Below are positions 18,230-27,052 of a DNA stretch of 64,000 bases, one piece after another (the stretch's first letter is position 1; every line of letters begins with the position of its first letter). The stretch covers positions 4,030,001 through 4,094,000 of the forward strand of contig OY761554.1 in NCBI GenBank assembly GCA_963664655.2, given 5' to 3'. The notes beneath the pieces are model-generated. The model had not been told where the DNA came from, did not search any database, and saw only the letters and a program-made list of their open reading frames with translations. A program made the position numbers and the translations under genes. The DNA is from Desulfospira sp963664655 (GTDB lineage Bacteria > Desulfobacterota > Desulfobacteria > Desulfobacterales > Desulfobacteraceae).

Positions 18230-19315
18230 ATGAAAAAAGCATTGATCACAGGCATAACCGGCCAGGACGGCGCATATCTTGCCGAATTCCTCCTGGCCAA
18301 AGGATACGAGGTCCACGGTATCAAACGGCGGGCCTCCCTTTTTAACACAGACCGGATTGACCACCTTTACCAGGACCCCCATGAGACAACACGGAAAATG
18401 GTGCTTCATTACGGGGATCTCACCGATGCCAGCAACCTGATCCGGGTCCTTAAAGAAGTTCAACCCGATGAGGTTTACAACCTGGCCGCCCAGAGCCATG
18501 TCCAGGTTTCCTTTGAATCCCCTGAATACACGGCGGACGCCGATGCATTGGGGACCATGAGAATCCTGGAAGGAATCCGTCTTTTAGGGCTGGAAAAGAA
18601 AACCCGGTTTTACCAGGCCTCTACCTCGGAGCTGTTTGGTAAGGTCCAGGAGGTTCCCCAGACCGAAAAAACCCCGTTTTATCCAAGGTCCCCTTACGCC
18701 TGTGCCAAACTGTATGCCTACTGGATCACGGTCAATTACAGGGAGGCTTACAACATCTACGCCTGTAACGGCATCTTGTTCAACCATGAATCCCCCATCC
18801 GGGGAGAGACCTTTGTCACCCGGAAAATCACAAGGGCCTTGAGCCGGATTCATCTGGGCATGCAGGAATGCCTTTATCTGGGAAACATGAACGCTCTCAG
18901 GGACTGGGGCCATGCCAAAGATTATGTGGAAATGCAGTGGCTCATGCTCCAGCAGGATGAGCCCGACGACTACGTCATTGCCACAGGGGAACAGCACTCT
19001 GTCAGGGAATTTGTTCAGGTCTGTGCCGCAGAACTGGGTCTGGCCATAGAATGGCAGGGACAGGGCATTGATGAAAAGGGAATCAACCCGGCCAATGGGA
19101 AAACCATTGTGGCCGTGGATCCCCGGTATTTCAGGCCCACGGAAGTGGAAACCCTGTTGGGTGATCCGTCCAAAGCCAAACAGAACCTTGGCTGGGAACC
19201 CCGGATCAGCTTTAAGGAACTGGTCCGGGAGATGACCCGCTCCGACCTTGAAGAAGCCAAGCGGGATGAGCTCTGCCAGAGAGCCGGATTCCAGGTATTT
19301 ACCCAGAATGAGTAG
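18230..19315 (+). CDS. gmd: GDP-mannose 4,6-dehydratase
   Basis: 361 aa from ATG 18230; the frame is open further upstream only as a shadow of vapC. The Rossmann motif GITGQDGAYLAEFLLAKGY is followed by the GMD-specific GIKRRASLFNTDRIDHLY. The catalytic set includes STSELFGKV and YACAK (in YPRSPYACAKLYAYW). FNHESPIRGETFVTRKIT is also diagnostic. It converts GDP-mannose to GDP-4-keto-6-deoxymannose, the substrate of the next gene. It starts the nucleotide-sugar operon. Confidence 0.97.
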   Translation: MKKALITGITGQDGAYLAEFLLAKGYEVHGIKRRASLFNTDRIDHLYQDPHETTRKMVLHYGDLTDASNLIRVLKEVQPDEVYNLAAQSHVQVSFESPEYTADADALGTMRILEGIRLLGLEKKTRFYQASTSELFGKVQEVPQTEKTPFYPRSPYACAKLYAYWITVNYREAYNIYACNGILFNHESPIRGETFVTRKITRALSRIHLGMQECLYLGNMNALRDWGHAKDYVEMQWLMLQQDEPDDYVIATGEQHSVREFVQVCAAELGLAIEWQGQGIDEKGINPANGKTIVAVDPRYFRPTEVETLLGDPSKAKQNLGWEPRISFKELVREMTRSDLEEAKRDELCQRAGFQVFTQNE

Positions 19316-19330
19316 GGCAGGGGGCTTCAA

Positions 19331-20332
19331 ATGAATCCATCCGATAAAATTTTCATTGCCGGTGCCGCCGGCATGGTGGGCAGCGCCATTGTCCGGACCC
19401 TTGCCAAACAAGGATTTACCAACCTTTTGGGCAGCTATCATTCAAGGATTTTAGATGAACTTGAATCTTTGCCCATTCAGCTGGTTCAGATGGACCTTAA
19501 ACACCAGGAAACCGTCCGCCAGTTTTTCAGCAAAGAAAAACCAGACTTTGTTTTCCTGGCGGCCGCAAGGGTAGGGGGCATTCATGCCAACAACACCTAT
19601 CCGGCCCAGTTCATTTACGATAACCTGGCCATGCAGAACAACATCATTCATTCGGCCTATGAAAACCAGGTATCCCGGCTGCTATTTCTGGGGTCTTCAT
19701 GCATCTACCCCAAACAAGCCCCTCAGCCCATGAAAGAAGCGCATCTGCTCACAGGCCTTTTGGAACCCACCAACGAGCCCTATGCCCTGGCCAAAATTGC
19801 CGGCATTAAAATGTGCGAGTCCTACAACCGGCAGTACAACACCCGGTTTTTAGCGGTCATGCCCACCAACCTTTACGGAACCAACGACAACTTTGACCTT
19901 GAAAATTCCCATGTCCTGCCGGCGTTAATCCGGAAGTTTCATGAGGCCAAAGTGTCCGGGAAAAAAGAAGTGGTCATATGGGGCACGGGTTCTCCCTGCC
20001 GGGAATTTCTCCATGTGGATGACATGGCCGGGGCCTGTGTCCATGTAATGAACCTGCCGGACAAGGTGGTGGATCAGCATCTGACCAGCTACCCGGCCCC
20101 CTGTTTTGTCAACGTGGGCACCGGCACAGACTGCACCATTAAAGAACTGGCCATGATGGTCAAAGAAACGGTCGGATTTGACGGCGACCTTTTCTTTGAC
20201 ACCACCAAACCCGACGGCACCTTAAAAAAACTGCTCAATGTCGACCGACTCTCCCGGCTGGGCTGGACGGCTTCCATTTCCCTGGAACAGGGCATTGCCG
20301 ACACCTATGACTGGTACCGGACAAGAAACTAA
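19331..20332 (+). CDS. fcl: GDP-L-fucose synthase
   Basis: 333 aa. It opens with the NADP-binding motif GAAGMVGSAIV. The family-specific AARVGGIHANNTYPAQFIYD follows, then GSSCIYPKQAPQPM and the YALAK catalytic block, with NLYGTNDNFD. It epimerises and reduces the Gmd product to GDP-L-fucose. It begins 15 bp after gmd, and together they supply fucose for the surface glycan. It is also known as wcaG. Confidence 0.97.
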   Translation: MNPSDKIFIAGAAGMVGSAIVRTLAKQGFTNLLGSYHSRILDELESLPIQLVQMDLKHQETVRQFFSKEKPDFVFLAAARVGGIHANNTYPAQFIYDNLAMQNNIIHSAYENQVSRLLFLGSSCIYPKQAPQPMKEAHLLTGLLEPTNEPYALAKIAGIKMCESYNRQYNTRFLAVMPTNLYGTNDNFDLENSHVLPALIRKFHEAKVSGKKEVVIWGTGSPCREFLHVDDMAGACVHVMNLPDKVVDQHLTSYPAPCFVNVGTGTDCTIKELAMMVKETVGFDGDLFFDTTKPDGTLKKLLNVDRLSRLGWTASISLEQGIADTYDWYRTRN

Positions 20333-20405
20333 AAACGGGAAAAAAGTCAACTTAATTTCACCCGCCTCAAAATCAAACGAATCATGAAACCAATTTCAAT
20401 TTTGG

Positions 20406-20454
20406 GTAGGAGCGGGCCATGCCCGCGATCCGCAGGTACGGCTTTCCGATCTAC
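20406..20454. repeat. Single REP / degenerate REPIN
   Basis: GTAGGAGCGGGCCATGCCCG followed by CGATC repeats one arm of the 13950 palindrome exactly. A CTAC at 20451-20454 may be the worn end of a second arm. It lies in the 186-bp gap between fcl and rfbA. Confidence 0.75.
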
Positions 20455-20518
20455 AGACCCTGATTTTTGCTTAGTTTTCAGCATTAGCTGAATAGTTACA
20501 AAAAATGAAAAGATAATT

Positions 20519-21409
20519 ATGTCAGACACCACGCGAAAAGGCATCATCCTGGCCGGCGGATCAGGAACAAGATTATACCCCCTGACCCTTTCCGTGAGCA
20601 AGCAGCTCATGCCGGTATACGATAAGCCCATGATCTATTATCCCCTGTCTACCCTGATGCTGGCCGGTATCCACGATATTCTGATCATCACCACCCCTCA
20701 GGACGCGGATCAGTTTAAAAACGTTCTCAAAGACGGGTCCCAATGGGGGATCAGCCTGTCATATGAGATCCAGCCGTCTCCCGACGGCCTGGCCCAGGCC
20801 TTTATCATCGGGGAAAAATTCATTGGCGGCAATCCGGTCACCTTAATCCTGGGCGACAACATTTTTTATGGGGAAGGCCTCTCCAGGCGGCTTCAGGTTA
20901 TCGCCAAACGGCAGACCGGGGCCACGGTTTTCGGCTATTATGTAAAAGACCCGGAACGATACGGGGTGGTTGAATTTGACGATAAAGACCAGGTCATCAG
21001 TATTGAGGAAAAACCGAAAACCCCCAAATCCAGCTATGCCGTTACCGGGCTGTATTTTTATGATCACACCGTGGTGGATATTGCCAGGCAACTGACCCCT
21101 TCCCCCAGAGGTGAGCTTGAAATCACCGACGTTAATAAAGCCTACCTTGAAAAAAATGAACTGACCGTAGAAAGATTCAGCCGGGGAACCGCCTGGCTGG
21201 ACACCGGCACCCATGAATCCCTTCTGGATGCCGGCATGTTTATCAAGGTGGTGGGAGACCGGCAGGGCCTCAAAATCGCCTGTCTTGAAGAAATCGCATT
21301 TCGAATGGGCCTGATAGACATTGAACGACTGGAACAGGCCGCATTGTCCATGAAAAAAAACGGATATGGAAAATACCTCATGGACATCATCAGACAGGAA
21401 ACCAATTAG
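20519..21409 (+). CDS. rfbA: Glucose-1-phosphate thymidylyltransferase
   Basis: 296 aa. The nucleotidyltransferase signature GGSGTRLYPLTLSVSKQLMP is followed by YDKPMIYYPLSTLMLAGI and LGDNIFYG. The C-terminal part has TAWLDTGTHESLLDA. It makes dTDP-glucose, the first step to dTDP-L-rhamnose. It leads the rfbA-C-D-B block, with gaps of 3 bp or overlaps, which implies one transcript. Confidence 0.97.
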   Translation: MSDTTRKGIILAGGSGTRLYPLTLSVSKQLMPVYDKPMIYYPLSTLMLAGIHDILIITTPQDADQFKNVLKDGSQWGISLSYEIQPSPDGLAQAFIIGEKFIGGNPVTLILGDNIFYGEGLSRRLQVIAKRQTGATVFGYYVKDPERYGVVEFDDKDQVISIEEKPKTPKSSYAVTGLYFYDHTVVDIARQLTPSPRGELEITDVNKAYLEKNELTVERFSRGTAWLDTGTHESLLDAGMFIKVVGDRQGLKIACLEEIAFRMGLIDIERLEQAALSMKKNGYGKYLMDIIRQETN

Positions 21410-21412
21410 ACA

Positions 21413-21961
21413 ATGAAACTGACCAGACTATCCATTCCCGATGTGGTCCTCATGGAACCGGACGTTTTCGGAGACCGCCGGGGATATTTTATGGAAACCT
21501 TCCGGGACAATTTTTTCAAAGACAACATCGCAGATGTCTCTTTTGTCCAGGACAATCACAGCCGCTCCTCCCAGGGAATTTTAAGGGGACTGCATTACCA
21601 GATCCAAAAGGCCCAGGGAAAACTGGTCCGGGTGAACTTAGGAGAGGTATTTGATGTGGCGGTGGACTTAAGAAAAAGCTCCCCCACATTCGGCCAATGG
21701 GTCGGGGAGACGCTCTCCATGGAAAATAAAAAGATGATGTGGATCCCCCCGGGGTTTGCCCATGGATTTTATGTTCTGACCAGCGAGGCCGAGTTTATAT
21801 ATAAATGTACCGACTACTATGCCCCTGAACATGAGCGGTCCATACGGTGGGATGATCCTCAGATTAACATCCAATGGCCGCTGATTTCCGATAAACCGCC
21901 GCTTTTATCTCAAAAAGATGAAAGCGCAAGCTTTTTTAAGGATGCCCGGGTGTATCCATGA
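21413..21961 (+). CDS. rfbC: dTDP-4-dehydrorhamnose 3,5-epimerase
   Basis: 182 aa, the usual length. The RmlC cupin motif is clear: GYFMETFRDNFF, VQDNHSRSSQGILRGLHYQ (catalytic His region), LVRVNLGEVFDVAVDLRKSS and WIPPGFAHGFYVL. It epimerises C3 and C5 of the dTDP-keto-deoxyglucose. Its stop overlaps the rfbD start (ATGA). Confidence 0.97.
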   Translation: MKLTRLSIPDVVLMEPDVFGDRRGYFMETFRDNFFKDNIADVSFVQDNHSRSSQGILRGLHYQIQKAQGKLVRVNLGEVFDVAVDLRKSSPTFGQWVGETLSMENKKMMWIPPGFAHGFYVLTSEAEFIYKCTDYYAPEHERSIRWDDPQINIQWPLISDKPPLLSQKDESASFFKDARVYP

Positions 21962-22821
21962 AAATCTTAATTTTAGGATCAGGCGGCCAGCTGGGGTGGG
22001 AACTTATGCAAACCTGCCCCAAGGATATTTCCATTGAGGCTTGTGATTTTCCCAAAGTCGATTTTTTAAACCCATCCAGCATCCGGGAATGTATTGCAAA
22101 TTGCGATGCAGACCGGATCATTAACGCAGCCGCTTTTACGGCAGTCGACCTGGCAGAAACCGAACCGGATAAGGCCCACCGGATCAACCATACCGCTGTG
22201 GATGAAATTTCCCGGTTAGCAGCCCAAAAACAGATTCGCCTGGTTCACATTTCAACAGACTACGTTTTCAGCGGCAGACACTACAAACCCTTACGGCCGG
22301 ATGATCCCTTTGATCCCCAGTCCGTTTACGGCCTGTCCAAATTAAAAGGCGAAGAGGCTGTCCGAGATCATTTAAAGGATAAGGGGCTGATTATACGAAC
22401 CGCATGGCTTTATTCCGCCCACGGAAAAAATTTTGTGAAAACCATGCTCAGCCTCATGTCAGCCGGAAAGGACCTCAAAGTCATTGACGAACAGATCGGC
22501 ACCCCGACCTGGGCCAAAGGCCTTGCCCGGGCCATCTGGGTATCCATTGGAAAATCCCTTTGCGGAACCTTTCACTGGACCGATGCCGGCGCGGCCTCCT
22601 GGTATGATTTTGCGGTGGCCATCCAGGAAGAAGCGCTCCATTTAGGGATGCTAAACAAACCGGTATCCATTACCCCGGTGCCTTCAGAACAGTTTCCCAC
22701 ACTGGCCCAAAGACCCTATTACAGCATACTGGATAAACAGTCCATGTGGCAGGCCACCCGAATCACCCCGGTGCACTGGCGGGTGCAGCTTCGATCCATG
22801 CTAAAGGAATTGGAATCATGA
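21958..22821 (+). CDS. rfbD: dTDP-4-dehydrorhamnose reductase
   Basis: 287 aa. N-terminal SGGQLGWEL nucleotide-binding loop, NAAAFTAVDLAE, STDYVFSG and the catalytic YGLSKLKGE (YxxxK). The C-terminal GTFHWTDAGAASWYDFA and RPYYSILDK are typical of RmlD. It performs the final reduction to dTDP-L-rhamnose. It overlaps both neighbours by 4 bp. Confidence 0.97.
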   Translation: MKILILGSGGQLGWELMQTCPKDISIEACDFPKVDFLNPSSIRECIANCDADRIINAAAFTAVDLAETEPDKAHRINHTAVDEISRLAAQKQIRLVHISTDYVFSGRHYKPLRPDDPFDPQSVYGLSKLKGEEAVRDHLKDKGLIIRTAWLYSAHGKNFVKTMLSLMSAGKDLKVIDEQIGTPTWAKGLARAIWVSIGKSLCGTFHWTDAGAASWYDFAVAIQEEALHLGMLNKPVSITPVPSEQFPTLAQRPYYSILDKQSMWQATRITPVHWRVQLRSMLKELES

Positions 22822-23879
22822 CCACCTTACTGGTTACCGGCGGCGCAGGGTTTATTGGCACCAACTTTGTGTATTACTGGCTTAACAAATACCCAAAAGA
22901 CCGGGTCATTGTCCTGGATGCCCTGACCTATGCCGGCAATGTGGACAACCTGTCCGATGCCTTAAAAAACGATCAGTTTACATTTGTCCACGGCGATATC
23001 CTGGACCAGGGACTTGTGGAAGACCTGCTGATTAAAAACAAGGTGGACACCCTGGTTCATTTTGCCGCCGAATCCCATGTGGACAGATCCATTTCAGGAC
23101 CGGATACCTTTATTCAAACCAATATTGTCGGTACCCACAGCCTGCTCAAAGCGGCCAAAAAAGTCTGGCTTGACAACGGTCCGGTAAACCACCGGTTCCA
23201 CCATATTTCCACAGACGAGGTGTACGGCACCTTAGGCCCCAAAGATCCGGCATTTTCCGAAGACACCCCCTATGCCCCCAATTCCCCCTATGCGGCCAGC
23301 AAAGCCTCGTCCGATCACCTGGTGCGGGCCTACCATGAAACCTATGGCCTTGAGGTGACCACCTCAAACTGCTCCAACAATTACGGGCCCTTTCAGTTTC
23401 CTGAGAAACTGATCCCCCTTATGATCACCAACATCCTGAATAACAAACCCATTCCGGTGTATGGGGACGGCATGCAGATCCGGGACTGGCTTTTCGTGGA
23501 TGACCATAATCTCGGGGTGGACCTGATTTTAAAACAGGGGCACATCGGGGAAACCTACAACATCGGCGGAAACAACGAGCAGGTCAACCTGGACATTGTA
23601 AAACTGGTCTGCACGGTAATGGATGATATGCTTGGTTCACAAGAATCCCTTGCCCGGCAGTTTCCAAAGGCCCCGCCCGCCATGGGGCAGCCCACATCAA
23701 CCCTGATCACCCATGTGACGGACAGGGCCGGCCATGACCGCCGGTATGCCATCAATGCGGATAAAATCACATCCGAACTCGGATACAGGCCTGAATATTC
23801 TTTTGAAACCGGAATTAGAAAGACCGTTGAGTGGTACCTGAACCGGGAAACCTGGTGGACCCAACTAATTAAAGATTAA
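22818..23879 (+). CDS. rfbB: dTDP-glucose 4,6-dehydratase
   Basis: 353 aa from ATG 22818, which overlaps the rfbD stop. GGAGFIGTNFVYYWLNKYP, HFAAESHVDRSI, STDEVYGTLG and the catalytic YAASKASSDHLVRAYHETYG identify RmlB. It converts dTDP-glucose to the 4-keto-6-deoxy sugar. The gene order A-C-D-B places it last. Confidence 0.97.
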   Translation: MTTLLVTGGAGFIGTNFVYYWLNKYPKDRVIVLDALTYAGNVDNLSDALKNDQFTFVHGDILDQGLVEDLLIKNKVDTLVHFAAESHVDRSISGPDTFIQTNIVGTHSLLKAAKKVWLDNGPVNHRFHHISTDEVYGTLGPKDPAFSEDTPYAPNSPYAASKASSDHLVRAYHETYGLEVTTSNCSNNYGPFQFPEKLIPLMITNILNNKPIPVYGDGMQIRDWLFVDDHNLGVDLILKQGHIGETYNIGGNNEQVNLDIVKLVCTVMDDMLGSQESLARQFPKAPPAMGQPTSTLITHVTDRAGHDRRYAINADKITSELGYRPEYSFETGIRKTVEWYLNRETWWTQLIKD

Positions 23880-23899
23880 CTGCAGAAAGGATAAGTCAA

Positions 23900-25189
23900 T
23901 TGGATAAAAACACTAAAATTGCCGTTGTCGGCTTAGGGTATGTCGGTCTTCCCCTTGCGGTACACTTTGGAACCAAATTCAACACCATCGGCTTTGACTT
24001 AAAACAGTCCATCATAGACAACAGCAAAGCCCATAAAGATCCCACCGGAGAAGTATCCAAAGCGGAATTTGAACGGGCGGTAAATTTCACGCCGACCACA
24101 GACCCCAAACGCATGGCCGATGCCGATATTATTGTCGTGGCCGTTCCAACCCCCATTGACAAAGCCCGGCGGCCGGACCTTTATCCTGTGGAAAGCGCCT
24201 CCCGGACCGTTGGGAAAGTAATGAAAAAAGGCTGCATCGTGGTCTTTGAATCCACGGTATATCCCGGCGTGACCGAAGACATCTGCGTACCCCTGCTGGA
24301 AAAAGAATCCGGCATGACCTGGAAAAAAGATTTTCACGTGGGCTATTCACCGGAAAGAATCAACCCCGGGGACAAAGAACATACCCTGACCAAAATTACC
24401 AAAGTGGTCTCCGGAGACGACGAAGCCACCCTTGAAACCGTGGCCGCATTGTATGAATCCATTGTAACGGCCGGGGTACACCGGACCCGGACCATCAAAG
24501 AGGCGGAAGCGGCAAAGGTTATCGAAAACACCCAGCGGGATCTGAACATCGCATTGATGAACGAGCTGTCCCTGATATTCGATCTGCTCGGAATTGACAC
24601 CAAAAACGTTCTGGAAGCCGCCGGGTCCAAATGGAATTTCCTAAAATTTTCCCCGGGCCTGGTCGGCGGGCACTGCATCGGGGTTGATCCTTATTACCTG
24701 ACCTTTAAGGCCCAAAGCGAGGGATACCATCCTGAAGTTATCCTGGCCGGCCGGAGAATCAACGACGGAATGGGTAAATTTGTGGCGGAAAAGGCCGTCA
24801 AAATGATGATCTCATCTTCTCAACCGGTCAAAGGCACCCGGGTCGGTGTGCTGGGCCTGACCTTTAAGGAGGACTGCCCGGACTTAAGAAACACCCGGGT
24901 CATTGATATTATCCATGAACTGGATTCATACGGGTGCGACGTGCTGGTCCATGACCCCATGGCCGATCCTGAAGAGGCAAGGCAGTATTACAACGTTGAC
25001 CTTAACCCCTGGGAGGAATTGAAAGATCTCGGCGCTTTGATTCTGGCGGTTCCCCATGCCTGGTATAAAACACAACCCTTAAGCGCATTTACGGAAAAAC
25101 TGGTCCCCGAAGGCTGCCTTGTGGATGTTAAATGCATGCTGGATGTGAATGAAGTGGAAAAAACAGGCCATCCCTTCTGGCGCCTGTAA
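23900..25189 (+). CDS. UDP-N-acetyl-hexosamine dehydrogenase (TviB/WbpO/WecC family)
   Basis: 429 aa from a TTG start after AGAAAGGA. The first Rossmann domain is VVGLGYVGLPLAVHFG. The catalytic cysteine lies in GLVGGHCIGVDPYYLT (~260), and the C-terminal UDP-binding domain has GLTFKEDCPDLRNTRV. The family oxidises UDP-HexNAc C6 to a uronic acid. It sits directly before wecB, so the product could be UDP-ManNAcA or UDP-GalNAcA. Overall it looks closer to TviB/WbpO than to WecC, so the exact substrate is open. Confidence 0.9.
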   Translation: MDKNTKIAVVGLGYVGLPLAVHFGTKFNTIGFDLKQSIIDNSKAHKDPTGEVSKAEFERAVNFTPTTDPKRMADADIIVVAVPTPIDKARRPDLYPVESASRTVGKVMKKGCIVVFESTVYPGVTEDICVPLLEKESGMTWKKDFHVGYSPERINPGDKEHTLTKITKVVSGDDEATLETVAALYESIVTAGVHRTRTIKEAEAAKVIENTQRDLNIALMNELSLIFDLLGIDTKNVLEAAGSKWNFLKFSPGLVGGHCIGVDPYYLTFKAQSEGYHPEVILAGRRINDGMGKFVAEKAVKMMISSSQPVKGTRVGVLGLTFKEDCPDLRNTRVIDIIHELDSYGCDVLVHDPMADPEEARQYYNVDLNPWEELKDLGALILAVPHAWYKTQPLSAFTEKLVPEGCLVDVKCMLDVNEVEKTGHPFWRL

Positions 25190-25198
25190 GGAAGTCTT

Positions 25199-26284
25199 AT
25201 GAAACAAATCATGCTCATTGCCGGTGCCCGGCCCAATTTTATGAAAATCGCCCCCATTGCCCGGGCACTTGACCTTCACGCGGATCAGTTCTCCTATAAA
25301 ATCGTCCATACCGGCCACCATTATGACCAGAATATGAGCGATGTCTTTTTTGAGGAACTGGGCATCCGGAAGCCTGACTACCACCTGGGCGCCGGCGGGG
25401 GGACCCACTCCCAGCAGACCGCCAAAATCATGGTCAGCTTTGAAGAGATCTGTGAAACAGATCCCCCTGACCTGATCATGGTGGTCGGAGATGTGAATTC
25501 CACCCTGGCATGCTCCATTGTGGCCAAAAAAATGCACATCAAGGTCGCCCATGTCGAGGCGGGGTTAAGAAGCTTTGACCTGGACATGCCCGAAGAGATC
25601 AACCGCATGGTCACAGACGCCATCTCCGACATCTTTTTTGTGACCGAAGAGCAGGGCATGGTCAATCTGAAAAATGAAGGAAAACCCGACACCAGTATCC
25701 ATTTTGTCGGCCATGTCATGATCGACAACCTGTACTTTCAGCTCTCACAGCTCGAACACATGGACCCGGCCACCCTGAAATTCAACGACTATAAATCCAG
25801 CCGTCCTGAATACGGCGTGGTCACCCTGCACCGCCCCTCAAACGTGGATGACAAAGAGACCCTTGAACGGATTTTCAAAACCCTTGGTCGGATTTCCCAA
25901 ACGCTTCCCCTGATTTTTCCCATTCACCCCAGAACCCGGAAAAACATGGAAGCCTTCGGCATCCAGCCGCCCGAAACCATCACCTTAACCCAGCCGCTGT
26001 CCTATATGGAATTTTTAAATCTATGGAAGGACGCCAAACTTGCCCTGACAGACTCAGGCGGCCTTCAGGAAGAGACAACGGCCCTTGGCATTCCCTGTCT
26101 GACCATCCGGGAAAATACGGAACGGCCCATCACCGTCACCCAGGGAACCAACGAACTGGTGGGAAATTCAGAAGATAAGATCATCAACGCCTATGACCAG
26201 ATCATGGCCGGAACCTGGAAAACAGGCCAGAAACCCCAATTCTGGGACGGCCACGCCGCGCAAAGAATTGTTGAAATTATTTAG
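25199..26284 (+). CDS. wecB: UDP-N-acetylglucosamine 2-epimerase (non-hydrolysing)
   Basis: 361 aa. Motifs include AGARPNFMKIAPIARAL, TGHHYDQNMSDVFFEELGI, VHGD-equivalent VVGDVNSTLA, HVEAGLRSFDLDMPEEINR and the substrate loop SGGLQEETTALGIPCLTIRE. It interconverts UDP-GlcNAc and UDP-ManNAc. The last ~90 bp are repeated, diverged, at 30160-30265 on the other side of a cluster of accessory genes. It is the last gene of the sugar block before the toxin-antitoxin island. Confidence 0.95.
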   Translation: MKQIMLIAGARPNFMKIAPIARALDLHADQFSYKIVHTGHHYDQNMSDVFFEELGIRKPDYHLGAGGGTHSQQTAKIMVSFEEICETDPPDLIMVVGDVNSTLACSIVAKKMHIKVAHVEAGLRSFDLDMPEEINRMVTDAISDIFFVTEEQGMVNLKNEGKPDTSIHFVGHVMIDNLYFQLSQLEHMDPATLKFNDYKSSRPEYGVVTLHRPSNVDDKETLERIFKTLGRISQTLPLIFPIHPRTRKNMEAFGIQPPETITLTQPLSYMEFLNLWKDAKLALTDSGGLQEETTALGIPCLTIRENTERPITVTQGTNELVGNSEDKIINAYDQIMAGTWKTGQKPQFWDGHAAQRIVEII

Positions 26285-26310
26285 GAATCAGGACAAGGGC
26301 ATATAAAAAA

Positions 26311-26727
26311 ATGAACGAAAAGGATATCCGCTGGAAACAGCGGTTTCAAAATTTTAAAAAAGCCCTGGGCCGCCTGACAGAGGCGGTGAATCTGTCTCAC
26401 CAAAAACAGCTGTCAAATATTGAACAGCAGGGATTCATAAAAACGTTTGAATTTACCCACGAACTGGCCTGGAAGGTCATGAAAGATTTTTTTGTTTACC
26501 AGGGAAATACCCGGATAACAGGATCAAGGGATGCCACAAGAGAAGCATTTCACAATCAGCTGATTAAAGACGGTGACAACTGGATGGAAATGATCCAGGC
26601 CAGAAACAAAGCCGTCCATACTTATGATGAATCAACCGCCAGTGAAATAATCAGGAAAGTAAACCATACGTACCACTCTTTGTTCCTCGATTTTGAAAAA
26701 ATCATGCAGGAACGGCACGATGGATAA
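26311..26727 (+). CDS. HI0074-type nucleotidyltransferase-substrate-binding protein (HEPN-like), partner lost
   Basis: 138 aa, all helical by eye: FKKALGRLTEAVNLS, QGFIKTFEFTHELAWKVMKD and WMEMIQARNKAVHTYDE. These are hallmarks of the HI0074 family that pairs with an HI0073-type nucleotidyltransferase. The overlapping ATG at 26720 where the partner should begin opens only 20 codons (to TAG 26782), so the nucleotidyltransferase is missing or reduced to a stub. It is the first gene of the accessory island, 26 bp after wecB. Confidence 0.85.
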   Translation: MNEKDIRWKQRFQNFKKALGRLTEAVNLSHQKQLSNIEQQGFIKTFEFTHELAWKVMKDFFVYQGNTRITGSRDATREAFHNQLIKDGDNWMEMIQARNKAVHTYDESTASEIIRKVNHTYHSLFLDFEKIMQERHDG

Positions 26728-26797
26728 TTCCATCGGCCCGGCTCATGCTGACTTCGGCCCCGGGAATATCGGGATTATTTAGCCTATAAAAAATTAT

Positions 26798-27052
26798 GTT
26801 TCATCCACCCTGTTATCAAAGCATACTGCAGCGACGCTTAATTCAATAGAATCCGGTGAAACGGATAAAATGGTCATTTTAAAGAACAACACCCCTAAGG
26901 CGATTCTGATGTCTTTTGAGTCTTATGAAGCCATGGAAGAGGAAATTGAGGATCTCCGGCTCACAGCCCTGGCCCTGTCCAGAATGCAGACGTTTGATTC
27001 AGCTAAAACAATTTCCCATAAAGAGATGAAGTCATTTTGCAGGTTGGCTTAG
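26798..27052 (+). pseudogene. Phd/YefM-type antitoxin remnant lacking a start
   Basis: In frame from about 26798 the reading VSSTLLSKHTAATLNSIESG continues into MVILKNNTPKAILMSFESYE and EIEDLRL, a Phd/YefM antitoxin. No start codon is present before it and a TAG lies just upstream. An internal ATG at 26870 would give only 60 aa. No RelE-type toxin follows. The end merges with the conserved segment that carries the recurring promoter. Confidence 0.65.

Noticed and set aside
18584..19441. 285-codon minus-strand frame opposite gmd
   Set aside because: Shadow of a GC-rich, strongly conserved gene; no family features or ribosome site.
20333..20518. JUMPstart/ops element for the polysaccharide operon
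   Set aside because: I looked for the GGCGGTAG core in the gaps before gmd, rfbA and the 46-kb locus and found no convincing match.
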